NCBI GenBank assembly: GCA_944321165.1
Contig: CALUKE010000001.1
Coordinates: forward strand, 434,001 to 498,000
Length of the DNA: 64,000 bases
Origin: an uncultured Odoribacter sp.
GTDB taxonomy: Bacteria > Bacteroidota > Bacteroidia > Bacteroidales > Marinifilaceae
Direction: 5' to 3'
This document shows positions 19,004 through 28,556 of the stretch, in pieces. Both the position numbers and the translations under genes were made by a program. Under the pieces are notes generated by a model, which saw nothing but the letters and a program-made list of their open reading frames with translations, was not told the DNA's origin and made no database searches. The number at the start of each line of letters is the position of its first letter. The first letter of the stretch is position 1.

Positions 19004-21283
19004 TCATTCACTCATCGAATAGGGAAAAGCGGAAGGTTGTGTTCCTCTTGTCCGGTTCGGCTGATTGCTCATCTCGAATTGTAAACGGGCACCTTTCATC
19101 AGCTCCTCATAGGTAAAATAATTCTTATCATACGTTTTTCTATTCATCTTCAAGTCTTTGATATAACAATTCTCCGAACAGTTGTTGGAAGCGGAAATTT
19201 CAATCTTCTTTCCGTTTTCAAGATGAACGGTCGCTTTTTTCACCAAGGGAGAACCGATCACATACTGATCACTTCCCGGACATACGGGATAAAAACCAAG
19301 ACTGGAATATACATACCAAGCCGAAGTCTGCCCGTTATCCTCATCGCCGCAATATCCGTCCGGAGTAGGACGATACATTCTTTCCATGGTCTGACGAACC
19401 CAATACTGGGCCTTCCAAGGCTCTCCAGCATAATTGTACAAATAAATCATATGCTGGGCCGGTTGATTTCCATGAGCATAATTGCCCATATTCATAATCT
19501 GCATTTCCCGAATCTCATGAATCACTCCACCGTAATAACTGTCATCGAAAATCGGGGGCACCGCAAAAACAGAATCCAACATCTGTACAAAAGTTTCCCG
19601 TCCTCCCATCAGATTCTGCAATCCTTTTATATCATGAAAAACCGACCAAGTATAATGCCAACTATTGCCCTCGGTAAAGGCATCTCCCCATTTCAAAGGA
19701 TTAAAGGGTGACTGGAACTGTCCATCTTTATTTTTACCCCGCATCAAATTATGGGATGGATCAAACAAATTTTTGTAATTATGGGCCCGCCGGGTATAAA
19801 GTTCCACTTCATCCGCCGGCCGGCCGAGTTTTTGGGCCACTTGAGCGATGCACCAGTCGTCGTAAGCATATTCGAGGGTACGGGCAGCACTCTCATTAAT
19901 ACCAACATTGTAAGGAACATACCCCAACTCATTATAATATTCATAACCATACCGACCGGTAGATTTCACCTGCGGATGACAATCGTTCGCCGTTTTCAGC
20001 ATCGCCTCATAAAGTGCTTCCTGAATCTCTTTCGGCGTAATATCTTTCAGAATGGCATCCGACACGACTGAAGCGGAATTATTGCCCACCATACAACCGC
20101 GATGTCCCGGAGAAGCCCATTCCGGCAGAAAACCACTCTCTTTATAAGTATTCAGCAACCCCTCCTGCATCTTGGCATTCATGGAAGGATAAGCCATGTT
20201 CAACAAAGGAAACAGACAGCGGAAAGTATCCCAGAAACCGGTGTCGGTAAACATGTATCCCGGCAATACCTGACCGTTGTATGGACTGTAATGTACAGGC
20301 TTTCCATCAGCCCCGAATTCATAAAAACTGCGAGGGAAAAGCACAGAACGATACAAGCAGGAATAGAAGGTTCGCATTTGATCGAGCTCCATTTCCACGT
20401 CAAAGACCCCCAAGGTCTTATTCCAGATCTCTCTTCCTTCTGCCTTCACCTGATCAAAAGTTTTTCCATCCAATTCTTTCAAATTGCGTTCTGCCTGTTC
20501 GAAACTGATAAAAGAAGAAGCCACACGAGCCTGAATCTTATCGCCCCGCCGGGTCTTATAACCGATCAGGGCTCCGACATGCTGATCCTGTAACTCCCGA
20601 CCGTCGCAAACTTTTCCATCTTTCCAAACCGCCCAGGAAACAGGTGTCTGTTCCAGTACAATCACAAAATAATTTTTAAAATTATCGGGTACCCCCCCAT
20701 TGTTACGGGTCGTATAACCGATGATTTTATTTTCTTCCGGAATCAGCTTGATATACGATCCCTTGTCATAAGAATCGATCACAATATACCCATCTTCGGT
20801 CTCCGGAAAAGTAAAACGGAAATAGGCAGCCCGCTCTGTCGGGGTAATCTCGGTCACAATATCATGTTCCGCCAGATAGACACTGTAATAATAAGGCTTC
20901 GCCATCTCCGCCTTGTGCGAGAACCAGCTGGCTCGTTCTTCTTCGTTGATTTTCATCCCTTTTACAGGCATAATGGCAAACATCCCGTAATCATTGATCC
21001 AGGGGCTGGGCTGATGTGTCTGTTTGAATCCGCGCAAACGGTAGTGATCGTACACATAAGCCCAACCATCTCCCATTTTGCCGGTTTGAGGCATCCAGAA
21101 ATTCATTCCCCAAGGACGAGCTATCGCCGGATAAGTATTACCCGTCGACAAAGCATGTTCGGACAGCGTACCCATCAACGGATTGACATATTCCGAATAA
21201 TCCCTTTCCTGTGCTTTGGCAGACAGACAGACAAAAATCGCCAAAACCGACATCAGAAACGATGCAAAAAATGTTTTTCTCAT
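19004..21283 (-). CDS. GH92 glycosidase with Gln at the catalytic-acid position
   Basis: A 759-residue secreted GH92 protein (signal peptide ending LSAKA). The N-terminal beta-domain (about 28-260) carries NTYPAIARPWGMNFW and GFKQTHQPSPW. The (alpha/alpha)6 domain carries TDTGFWDTFRCLFPL and the C-terminal signature GYCGDEDNGQTSAWYV. GH92 enzymes are Ca-dependent exo-alpha-mannosidases. The general-base pair is kept (Asp647 and Asp649 in GDEDNG). The general-acid Glu, normally in a GNEP motif, is Gln607 here (HGNQPAQH). In a characterised mannose-phospho-mannose hydrolase of this family the acid is likewise Gln, so a mannose-1-phosphodiester substrate is my inference. The start lies 28 bp after the stop codon of the GH92 fusion, its closest relative in the window. 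Confidence 0.9.
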   Translation of the reverse strand: MRKTFFASFLMSVLAIFVCLSAKAQERDYSEYVNPLMGTLSEHALSTGNTYPAIARPWGMNFWMPQTGKMGDGWAYVYDHYRLRGFKQTHQPSPWINDYGMFAIMPVKGMKINEEERASWFSHKAEMAKPYYYSVYLAEHDIVTEITPTERAAYFRFTFPETEDGYIVIDSYDKGSYIKLIPEENKIIGYTTRNNGGVPDNFKNYFVIVLEQTPVSWAVWKDGKVCDGRELQDQHVGALIGYKTRRGDKIQARVASSFISFEQAERNLKELDGKTFDQVKAEGREIWNKTLGVFDVEMELDQMRTFYSCLYRSVLFPRSFYEFGADGKPVHYSPYNGQVLPGYMFTDTGFWDTFRCLFPLLNMAYPSMNAKMQEGLLNTYKESGFLPEWASPGHRGCMVGNNSASVVSDAILKDITPKEIQEALYEAMLKTANDCHPQVKSTGRYGYEYYNELGYVPYNVGINESAARTLEYAYDDWCIAQVAQKLGRPADEVELYTRRAHNYKNLFDPSHNLMRGKNKDGQFQSPFNPLKWGDAFTEGNSWHYTWSVFHDIKGLQNLMGGRETFVQMLDSVFAVPPIFDDSYYGGVIHEIREMQIMNMGNYAHGNQPAQHMIYLYNYAGEPWKAQYWVRQTMERMYRPTPDGYCGDEDNGQTSAWYVYSSLGFYPVCPGSDQYVIGSPLVKKATVHLENGKKIEISASNNCSENCYIKDLKMNRKTYDKNYFTYEELMKGARLQFEMSNQPNRTRGTQPSAFPYSMSE

Positions 21284-21311
21284 AAACGAAACTATTAAAT
21301 ATTACCTATTT

Positions 21312-24300
21312 TTATTTCCATTCCACAATCACACCCTGCGGATCGTTTTCAAAACGGAACAGACAGGTGTGCGACTGTTCATCCCACTCATACGAAGCCG
21401 GCCATTCTCTCCCACCATCCAAGGTCACCTTCACCTCCTGCGGTTTTCGTGGCAGATACACCCTCGATACATGGGTGGTATTTTCAGGTCCCTTGACAGA
21501 AAAAGCAGCGTACTCTGGTTTATAAACCTCACCTTGTATCCGGGAGGCGCCACACAAAAGAACCGGCCAAGAAGGATCTGCAATTTTAGATACATCATAC
21601 AAAAAAGCCTGTTCACCCGGTCGGATAATCTTTTCTGTGACAACCGGCAATTCCGGATCGAATAAATCGATATAACATCCTTTGATTTTCAAAGGTTCCA
21701 TACTGACACTTTCATCCATCACTGCAGCCATCACATAAGGACCACGCTCCAGATAAAAACTGTTTTTTTCCTCCAATCGACCACCGGTCCCTTCGTAAGC
21801 AGTCTTCACCACCTCCCAATAGCGACGATCCCCCTCTGGCTTCATCACAAAATCTTTCGGTTCTTCCCGAAGTACATATACCCGCCCTTTGCCGCAACGA
21901 TAAGTTCCTTCCTCCAGATTCGGATCCAGGCCCAAAAGCGAGAACAAATGCTGAGAAGGTGCTTTGTAACGGTATTTCCCGCTATTCCACCATTCCGACA
22001 CCGATTGATAAGGATCGATATCCTTGCCGCAATACACCAATACCCCCCCTTTGCGTACCCATTGTGCGATAAAACGATGATAAGCCGCTTCCTGAGGTTT
22101 CTGATTTGCATATGAAAGGACCAGTACCTTTAGATTTTCCCAGGTTGCCGGATAAGCTGCATTTTCAATATGTACGATCTCTACCGGGATTCCTCTCTTC
22201 ACCAAAGGAAGGGTCTGTCCATAAAAATTGGAAAAACGGGGATCGTCATACCCCTCATGATTTGGGAAACGTTGAAACATCAAGGAATTAGACATCAATA
22301 CGCCGATTCCATGCGAACCGTCCACCCGATTGGCAGAAAGCGGCATATCATTCAAGGCATTGATCATCACCTGCATCTGGGTCGAATAATGCCTCGGTAT
22401 TCTTTCTTTCCGATCTGTTCCGGCCAACCGATAAAGCCCTTCATAAATCCGGTCGGGCCATGGCATTACCTCATAATCGGCCACCTGCGGATAGAGCAGC
22501 TGTGCAATAAAAGTAGCCTGATAATTCTGTTTATAATCAGCCCAATCCTTCTGCCGATCTTCAAGCGGATCTGTCAGAAAAAACATCTTCCGTCCGGTGG
22601 GAGCTGTCATCGAATACATGGAGCCATACTCCAGGAAAGCATTTTCAAATACCCGCTCACGCACTTCTCCACGATAAAACGTAGCCTCTCGAGAAGTTCC
22701 GGTCCACACCTGAGCGATATAGCCGTCCACACAGGACAAAGAAGCCAGACTTGCCTCCGGACTGACAATCTGCCAGGAAGCATAATTCACCAGTGAATGA
22801 GTCGGCACATAACAGCGCACCTCCATTCCTTTGCTCTTTCCGTATGTCTTGGCATAAGTAAACACCTCTTCCAGCGCTCTATAATACAAATGATATTTCA
22901 ATTTATTCGAAAGATAGGTATTTTCCGGCGATTCGTGCTGAGGTCTCCAGGAAAATCCATAATATGCCTGCCACTCATCCTTAAAAGCATCGCTATATCC
23001 GGCCCGGGCCCAGAATTCAGGTTCCTCCAGATAAATGGCATCGATACCGGCATCTATCACCCGTTTGACATGTTTCTCCTTCAGGTATTCGACAAACTCC
23101 CGCGTAGGAACCACATACGGCACCATATGCCCATGCCAGATCGTATCGCCCGACTGAGCAACTTGTCCTTCCAGAAGATGATTCTTTTTTCCATCCCACA
23201 TTCCCTGAAAATAATCCTGATATTCCCCCCAGGCAATACCGGTCATAAAATGAGTGCGGTATCCTCGGTTTCTCCAACTGTTCACCCGTTGTTCGAAAGT
23301 CATCCCCGGACGATCATTCATCCCATACACAATGGCGACATCGGAACGGATGTCCGTTACTTTTTTCCAGGGCCCAGAAGTTTGAAACGTTGTCTTCTCC
23401 GATTTCAAAGAATTTTGTCCCGACACCGAAAAAGGCCGGTCTTCCGCTTTCACACCCCATTGAACATTGGGTTGTTTTCCCATTTCAAAACGCAATACCC
23501 CACCCCCGATCAATTCATCATAAGTCAGCCAGGTTCTGGTAAACGCTTTTCCATTCAATTGAGCCGACTGGATGTAAGGACAGTCCGGCGCATTATTCCG
23601 GGCATCGATCACCAATTTTTTCCCATTTTCAAAATGAATCGTCATCTTCGGAAAAAGCGGACAGCCAATCACATACTGATCGGTTCCGGGACACACGGCA
23701 TACAGACCCATGGCGCTAATCACATACCAAGCAGACATCTGTCCCTGATCTTCGTCTCCGCAATAACCGTCGGGACCGGCATTATACAGTTTTTGCATCA
23801 CCGTACGCGCCCACTGCTGGGTCTTCCACGGTTCTCCGGCATAATCATACAGATATACCATGTGATGAATCGGCTGATTACCATGAGCATACTGTCCCAT
23901 GTCAATCATGACCATTTCCGTCATTTCATGGATCATGCGTCCGTAAGTGCCTGTTTTTATCGTATTCGGAACTGCAAAAACTGAATCCAGTTTCGCCGTA
24001 AAATTTTTATCTCCCCCCATCAAATGAATCAACCCCTGTATATCATGCATCACCGACCAATGATAATGCCAGGCATTCCCTTCTATAAAAGGTCCCCCCC
24101 AAGTAACGGGATCAAAATCGGGCTGTGCCCACTCGCCGTTCGGCAAGCGTCCCCGCATGAAACGGGATACGGGATCGTATACATTCCGGTAATTGAAAAT
24201 GGTTTTACTGAAAAAACGTTCAAGCTGCTGATTACCGACCTCTTGAGCCAAACGCATTGCACAAAAATCATTATACGCATACTCCAGCGTCTTGGCAGTC

Positions 24301-25691
24301 GGCTCACTGGTTGTACCGTAAGGCACATACCCCTTGAGATAATAATCTTTCCATCCCGAACGTCCGATCGACTGACCGAAAGGCGCCTTGTTGGTTGCAT
24401 CATGATACATGGACTCCAAAGCCCGTTGCGGATCGAAAGTACGAACTCCTTTCACCCAAGCATCTGCCAACAAAGAGAATGCATGATTACCGATCATACC
24501 CCCACTGTGTCCAGGACACGACCAGGAAGGCAGCCATCCGCTCTGTTCATAGGCATCCAGCAAGGATTTCAGATAACGTCCGTGCATCTCCGGATGCAGC
24601 AACAGATTCAATGGGAATTGAGCCCGGAAAGTATCCCAGAAACCATTATCGGTAAACATATATCCTTCGTGTATTTTCCCGTCATAAGGGCTGTAATAAA
24701 TCGGTTCGCCAGTTTGACTGTATTCGTAAAACTGCCGAGGGAACAACATAGCACGAAACAAACAGGAATAAAAAGTTGCCCTTTCCTCTTCCGACCCTCC
24801 TTCTACTTCCACTTTGCCCAGTTGTCTATTCCAGGCATCTGCCGCCCTTTCTTTGACCTCCTCAAGATTTTTTACTCCCGCCAGCTCCCGGCGAAAATTC
24901 TCCTCCGCCTGTTCCTCACTGATAAACGAAGAAACAATCCGCACATTGACCTGTCCTCCCGGAGCAAACTTCAGATAACCGCTGACAAAAAATCCTTCCT
25001 CTTCAGCTACCCCTGGACGAATCTTTCCTTCATCCGTTGTCCAGGTACCATATCCTTCAATCGGCCGATCGAAAACCATCACGAAATAATTGGCAAATCC
25101 CTCGGGTACGGCCTGACTGGCATGAGTCGTATACCCCACCACCTTGCGTTCTTCCGGAATGATTTTAATCTTATTGTGACTTTTATTCAGATCAATCACA
25201 ACATAGGAATCCTGTTTTTCAGGATAAGTGAAACGCATAAATACCCCTCGTTCGGTCGGAGACATCTCGGCCGTAATCCGATTATCCAGAGTTACTTTAT
25301 AATAGTGCGGCTGTGCTATTTCATCTTCATGCCGGAAATGACGAAAACGATTATGCTGGGTAACCTTCAATTCCCCCGATACCGGCATTAAAGAAAAAGC
25401 CGCATAATCATTCGCCCAAGGGCTGCACTGATGGGTTTGCCGGAATCCTCGAATAATATCCTCGGCATAGCGATAAATAAAACCATTTCTATTTTCACCT
25501 GTTTGCGGAGTCCAGAAATTCATTCCCCAAGGCATAGCCACAGCCGGATAAGTATTGCCCCGACTCAATTCAAAAGAAGAGTTAGTCCCTTGCAAAGTAT
25601 TCACATAACGCACCCAATTCTTTTCCGCTGCCGTTATCGTTCCCCAAGCACACAACAGACACCCCCATACGATCCATTTCAATTTGCTCAT
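21312..25691 (-). CDS. Two-module enzyme: GH92 (Gln acid position) fused to a TIM-barrel-like module
   Basis: A protein of 1459 residues. The ATG at 25691 gives a clean signal peptide (MSKLKWIVWGCLLCAWGTIT); the frame also has a TTG 13 codons earlier that I reject. Residues about 25-760 are a full GH92 (NTYPAVAMPWGMNFW, NGFWDTFRAQFPL, GYCGDEDQGQMSAWYV). The base pair Asp646/Asp648 is present, but Gln606 replaces the catalytic Glu (HGNQPIHH). Residues about 770-1130 resemble a glycosidase TIM barrel (GIDAIYLEEPEFW, with Glu889, Glu890 and Glu892). Residues about 1200-1320 look like the glutamine-amidotransferase-like domain of GH42 enzymes (FIAQWVRKGGVLVYCGKDI), and a beta-domain ends the protein. 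I do not recognise the second module as a named family. The gene is in tandem with the stand-alone GH92. Confidence 0.85.
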   Translation of the reverse strand: MSKLKWIVWGCLLCAWGTITAAEKNWVRYVNTLQGTNSSFELSRGNTYPAVAMPWGMNFWTPQTGENRNGFIYRYAEDIIRGFRQTHQCSPWANDYAAFSLMPVSGELKVTQHNRFRHFRHEDEIAQPHYYKVTLDNRITAEMSPTERGVFMRFTYPEKQDSYVVIDLNKSHNKIKIIPEERKVVGYTTHASQAVPEGFANYFVMVFDRPIEGYGTWTTDEGKIRPGVAEEEGFFVSGYLKFAPGGQVNVRIVSSFISEEQAEENFRRELAGVKNLEEVKERAADAWNRQLGKVEVEGGSEEERATFYSCLFRAMLFPRQFYEYSQTGEPIYYSPYDGKIHEGYMFTDNGFWDTFRAQFPLNLLLHPEMHGRYLKSLLDAYEQSGWLPSWSCPGHSGGMIGNHAFSLLADAWVKGVRTFDPQRALESMYHDATNKAPFGQSIGRSGWKDYYLKGYVPYGTTSEPTAKTLEYAYNDFCAMRLAQEVGNQQLERFFSKTIFNYRNVYDPVSRFMRGRLPNGEWAQPDFDPVTWGGPFIEGNAWHYHWSVMHDIQGLIHLMGGDKNFTAKLDSVFAVPNTIKTGTYGRMIHEMTEMVMIDMGQYAHGNQPIHHMVYLYDYAGEPWKTQQWARTVMQKLYNAGPDGYCGDEDQGQMSAWYVISAMGLYAVCPGTDQYVIGCPLFPKMTIHFENGKKLVIDARNNAPDCPYIQSAQLNGKAFTRTWLTYDELIGGGVLRFEMGKQPNVQWGVKAEDRPFSVSGQNSLKSEKTTFQTSGPWKKVTDIRSDVAIVYGMNDRPGMTFEQRVNSWRNRGYRTHFMTGIAWGEYQDYFQGMWDGKKNHLLEGQVAQSGDTIWHGHMVPYVVPTREFVEYLKEKHVKRVIDAGIDAIYLEEPEFWARAGYSDAFKDEWQAYYGFSWRPQHESPENTYLSNKLKYHLYYRALEEVFTYAKTYGKSKGMEVRCYVPTHSLVNYASWQIVSPEASLASLSCVDGYIAQVWTGTSREATFYRGEVRERVFENAFLEYGSMYSMTAPTGRKMFFLTDPLEDRQKDWADYKQNYQATFIAQLLYPQVADYEVMPWPDRIYEGLYRLAGTDRKERIPRHYSTQMQVMINALNDMPLSANRVDGSHGIGVLMSNSLMFQRFPNHEGYDDPRFSNFYGQTLPLVKRGIPVEIVHIENAAYPATWENLKVLVLSYANQKPQEAAYHRFIAQWVRKGGVLVYCGKDIDPYQSVSEWWNSGKYRYKAPSQHLFSLLGLDPNLEEGTYRCGKGRVYVLREEPKDFVMKPEGDRRYWEVVKTAYEGTGGRLEEKNSFYLERGPYVMAAVMDESVSMEPLKIKGCYIDLFDPELPVVTEKIIRPGEQAFLYDVSKIADPSWPVLLCGASRIQGEVYKPEYAAFSVKGPENTTHVSRVYLPRKPQEVKVTLDGGREWPASYEWDEQSHTCLFRFENDPQGVIVEWK

Positions 25692-25810
25692 AAGTGTAAT
25701 TATTGCTAACGTTTGTATTCTCCCTTGCAAAATAATTTATTTTTTCAAAAAAAGAATGAAAACTATCAACCAAGTAATGGTAAATCCTGACCAAAATAAG
25801 GTCACAAACC

Positions 25811-25850
25811 AAAAAGAGGGTTGCGAAAAATGATTTCCAACCCTCTTTTA
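25811..25850 (-). terminator. Terminator after GtaA-like copy 3
   Basis: AAAGAGGGTTGG pairs with an almost perfect partner (25812-25823 with 25837-25849; loop about 13 nt). The A/T flanks give a U-tract on the minus strand. It lies about 26 bp past the stop codon at 25876 and 120 bp ahead of the GH92 fusion ATG, so the fusion gene should have its own promoter, though I found no good TAnnTTTG there. Confidence 0.75.
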
Positions 25851-25875
25851 CACTAAAAAACAACTATGAGAAAAC

Positions 25876-28389
25876 CTATTTATTTATTTTTTGTTCAAGT
25901 AATTTCATAAAATACCCACCGACCACAGACCGAGCCTTAAAATTCATCATGTGCCCTTCATGGGTATCGTGCCAGTCACTCAAAGGCACCCGAGAAGGAG
26001 TTTCCTGAGCGTATTTATGGACAGGCATTACCAGAGCTTGAAAATCCTCCAATCGATCGGCCAAACAGGCACTCCACAAAATCCAGTCGGTTTTGGTATA
26101 CTCTTTCCTACAGTCCAGAGGCAAACCGTACTTATTCTGTTTTGTCAGATAAAAGGCGACTTCTCTTTGCCTCACCTCTTCCGGAAAAATCCCCATGGAA
26201 AATACTTTATCCCAAACCAGGTTATATTTTTGACTCCAGGTACCCGGACGATCAAAAGTCAAACGGTAATGATCCCCGTCATCGGCCATTTTCATCCATT
26301 CCCGAGCCATATCCCGGGCCGCATCTACATACCGATCCGCGATTGTCTGTTTTCCCAGCATCGCTGCCATTTGACCAAAACCGGCCACTGCCAAGATCGC
26401 TTTTAGGGATAGATTGGCATTATGAGCCAGATGACCGGCAAAATCATCGGTACACAACTGATTTTCAGGATCCAATCCTGCCTGCAACAGATAATCGGCC
26501 CATGTCGTCAAAGTTTCCCAATGACTAGCCGCATAAGATGCATTCTTCTCCACCAATGAAATGGCCGTTGCCAGCAATAACATGTTTCCAGCCTCTTCTA
26601 CCGGCATATCCCCTCCATATAACTGACCGTTTGCCACCGGATAAGTGCCCAAATCATGAGCCGGAAAAGGTTTGGTCCAACGTCCACTTTCACTGTAATA
26701 AAAAATAGACGTCATCATACCTTTCAGCAGATCAGTATTATAGATCAAAAATAAAGGTGAAGAAGGATAAGTAATATCCACCGTATTGATACAACCATTG
26801 CTGTGATTTTCTTTCGACAGGAACAGCAGATTTCCTTGTTTATCCTCTACCAATTTATGGGCCGCAATCGCCTGTCGGTAAGCCAATGCGCATAATTCCG
26901 CATATTCCCGTCCTCCGGCTTGTTCAGCCTCTTCCATCAGTTGCACATCAAAAGCCCCACAACGATCCATGATCATGGCATAATCGCGTACCGCCCGTTC
27001 GAAAGCTTGATAAATATCGACCCGTCCCTGATGTTTCCAATATGCCAGCAAAGGTTCATAGAAATATTCAATGGCATAACGATCGTCATATCCCAACATC
27101 AAATAAGCACTTTGTCCCTCCGGATCCACTTTTCCCAAACGATGACAATATGCCAGCACATTCATTTCCACCAGCATATTCCGCTCCAGCGTATCTGGCC
27201 GAGCACTCTCCGGCAAACATCCCTTTTGGATAAAGGAACGTTTTACGGAAAAATATTCACCCAACCCCAACGCAGCACCATTCCCTTCCGGAGCTGCCAA
27301 ATAGGCATATCCCCAATCGATGCGTACCCCATCACCTTTACGTTCCAGCATCGGCTGATTAACGGTTCCCGTCTTCAGGTAAGCAATACCATGCTGCAAG
27401 CCCCGATCGTACACCACGGGCTGGTTATCTTCATGTACGGCCAACTGCGGTGAAGCTTCAAAATATATTTCCACCTCATGCGACTTCCCGTCTCGCGAAC
27501 GAACCTGATAGGTCACATAGGAAATCGGTGTCGATACCAGATCCAAATCGTCCAGTAACAATGGAGAAGTAAAAATCACATCCAATACTACCGGTCCGCA
27601 ATGGAAGGTATAAAAAGTCTGAGTCGGCAATACGTCAACCGAGACTTGTTCCGCATCGGCCGCAAAATGATTGTCGGCAGCCTGTTTTTTAAACAATCCG
27701 AAATCGACGTATCCGCCATTTTCCCGGTTGTGACAATGAGCAGCGATGACATTCTTTCCCGGCTTCAAGGCCTTTTTCACCGCATCACTTAGTTCCAATA
27801 AAACATCGTTTTTCCAGGTATATCCGGTTTTGACAACCTGTATTCCATTGATATACAATTCAAAGATATCATCGTGCGAATACTTCAGATAGATGGGTTC
27901 TTTACTTAAATTTTCCGTCAGTTCAAAAGTACGCCGGACCCATATATCTTTTGACTCCCAGACAGTACCCAAATGAGACATTTCCCGAGTTCCAAAAGCT
28001 CCCTCTCCCTGTTTCCATTCCTGTACATAATTCAAAGCGGTCCAATCGCCTTCCGGTTCTGTCTCAGTGTAAGCCGCCTCCCATTTTCTCAAATCAGCCA
28101 TGGGCAAAATCGTTTCGAAAGCCTGTTTCTCACGCCCCATAAAACGATAACTTTTTCCATCCACCCGTATGGCTCCGATCAACGCCTGTTCTTTGCCGGT
28201 CCAATGCTCCGTATTCCCTTCATACAATTTATCATAAGGCGACCATATACAGAAATAGGGATCGGAAGTTACCAAAGGCACTGCCGGTGCTCTCAAACGG
28301 TTTTTCTTACCCGGAGCATAATAATTTTCTCCCCAGGCTGCAGACAATACACATAAACCGACCAATAAAGTCGTCACTTTTTTTATCAT
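25876..28389 (-). CDS. GtaA-like (DUF4964/DUF5127/DUF4965) secreted protein, copy 3
   Basis: An 837-residue protein with the same domain order as copies 1 and 2, but with a signal-peptidase-I type leader (MIKKVTTLLVGLCVLSAAWG) and no lipobox Cys, so it is likely soluble in the periplasm while the others are lipid-anchored. The DUF4964-like start reads LRAPAVPLVTSDPYFCIWS. The jelly-roll insert spans about 100-235 (IWVRRTFEL, FELYINGIQVVKTGYTW). The six-hairpin domain has MPVEEAGNMLLLATAI and CTDDFAGHLAHNAN. It is more diverged at DNA level from the other two copies. It is the first gene of the locus in the transcription direction, after the fimbrial operon. Confidence 0.85.
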   Translation of the reverse strand: MIKKVTTLLVGLCVLSAAWGENYYAPGKKNRLRAPAVPLVTSDPYFCIWSPYDKLYEGNTEHWTGKEQALIGAIRVDGKSYRFMGREKQAFETILPMADLRKWEAAYTETEPEGDWTALNYVQEWKQGEGAFGTREMSHLGTVWESKDIWVRRTFELTENLSKEPIYLKYSHDDIFELYINGIQVVKTGYTWKNDVLLELSDAVKKALKPGKNVIAAHCHNRENGGYVDFGLFKKQAADNHFAADAEQVSVDVLPTQTFYTFHCGPVVLDVIFTSPLLLDDLDLVSTPISYVTYQVRSRDGKSHEVEIYFEASPQLAVHEDNQPVVYDRGLQHGIAYLKTGTVNQPMLERKGDGVRIDWGYAYLAAPEGNGAALGLGEYFSVKRSFIQKGCLPESARPDTLERNMLVEMNVLAYCHRLGKVDPEGQSAYLMLGYDDRYAIEYFYEPLLAYWKHQGRVDIYQAFERAVRDYAMIMDRCGAFDVQLMEEAEQAGGREYAELCALAYRQAIAAHKLVEDKQGNLLFLSKENHSNGCINTVDITYPSSPLFLIYNTDLLKGMMTSIFYYSESGRWTKPFPAHDLGTYPVANGQLYGGDMPVEEAGNMLLLATAISLVEKNASYAASHWETLTTWADYLLQAGLDPENQLCTDDFAGHLAHNANLSLKAILAVAGFGQMAAMLGKQTIADRYVDAARDMAREWMKMADDGDHYRLTFDRPGTWSQKYNLVWDKVFSMGIFPEEVRQREVAFYLTKQNKYGLPLDCRKEYTKTDWILWSACLADRLEDFQALVMPVHKYAQETPSRVPLSDWHDTHEGHMMNFKARSVVGGYFMKLLEQKINK

Positions 28390-28418
28390 ATTCTATCGAT
28401 TTGAGTTGATTCCAATGA

Positions 28419-28426
28419 CAAACATA
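28419..28426 (-). promoter_or_regulatory. Candidate -7 box for GtaA-like copy 3
   Basis: TATGTTTG on the minus strand, 29 bp before the ATG at 28389. No clear -33 TTTG is seen. Another TAnnTTTG (TAGCTTTG, 28552-28559) overlaps the end of the upstream fimbrial gene. Confidence 0.35.
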
Positions 28427-28556
28427 AAACTTCCCATCTATTCTCTTCGATAAAATATGATCAAGAATTGTCAAATTCTATTCATTTTCCCGTTAGGCAT
28501 GATAAAAAATACCCGCCTCCTCATTCAACGGAAGCAGGTACATATCGAAAACAAAG

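Noticed and set aside
22797..25391. Long plus-strand open frames (395 and 455 codons) opposite the GH92 fusion gene
   Set aside because: They mirror a clear GH92 coding sequence, show low-complexity His/Ile/Pro/Ser-rich translation with no domain, and have no promoter or ribosome site. They are antisense shadows.
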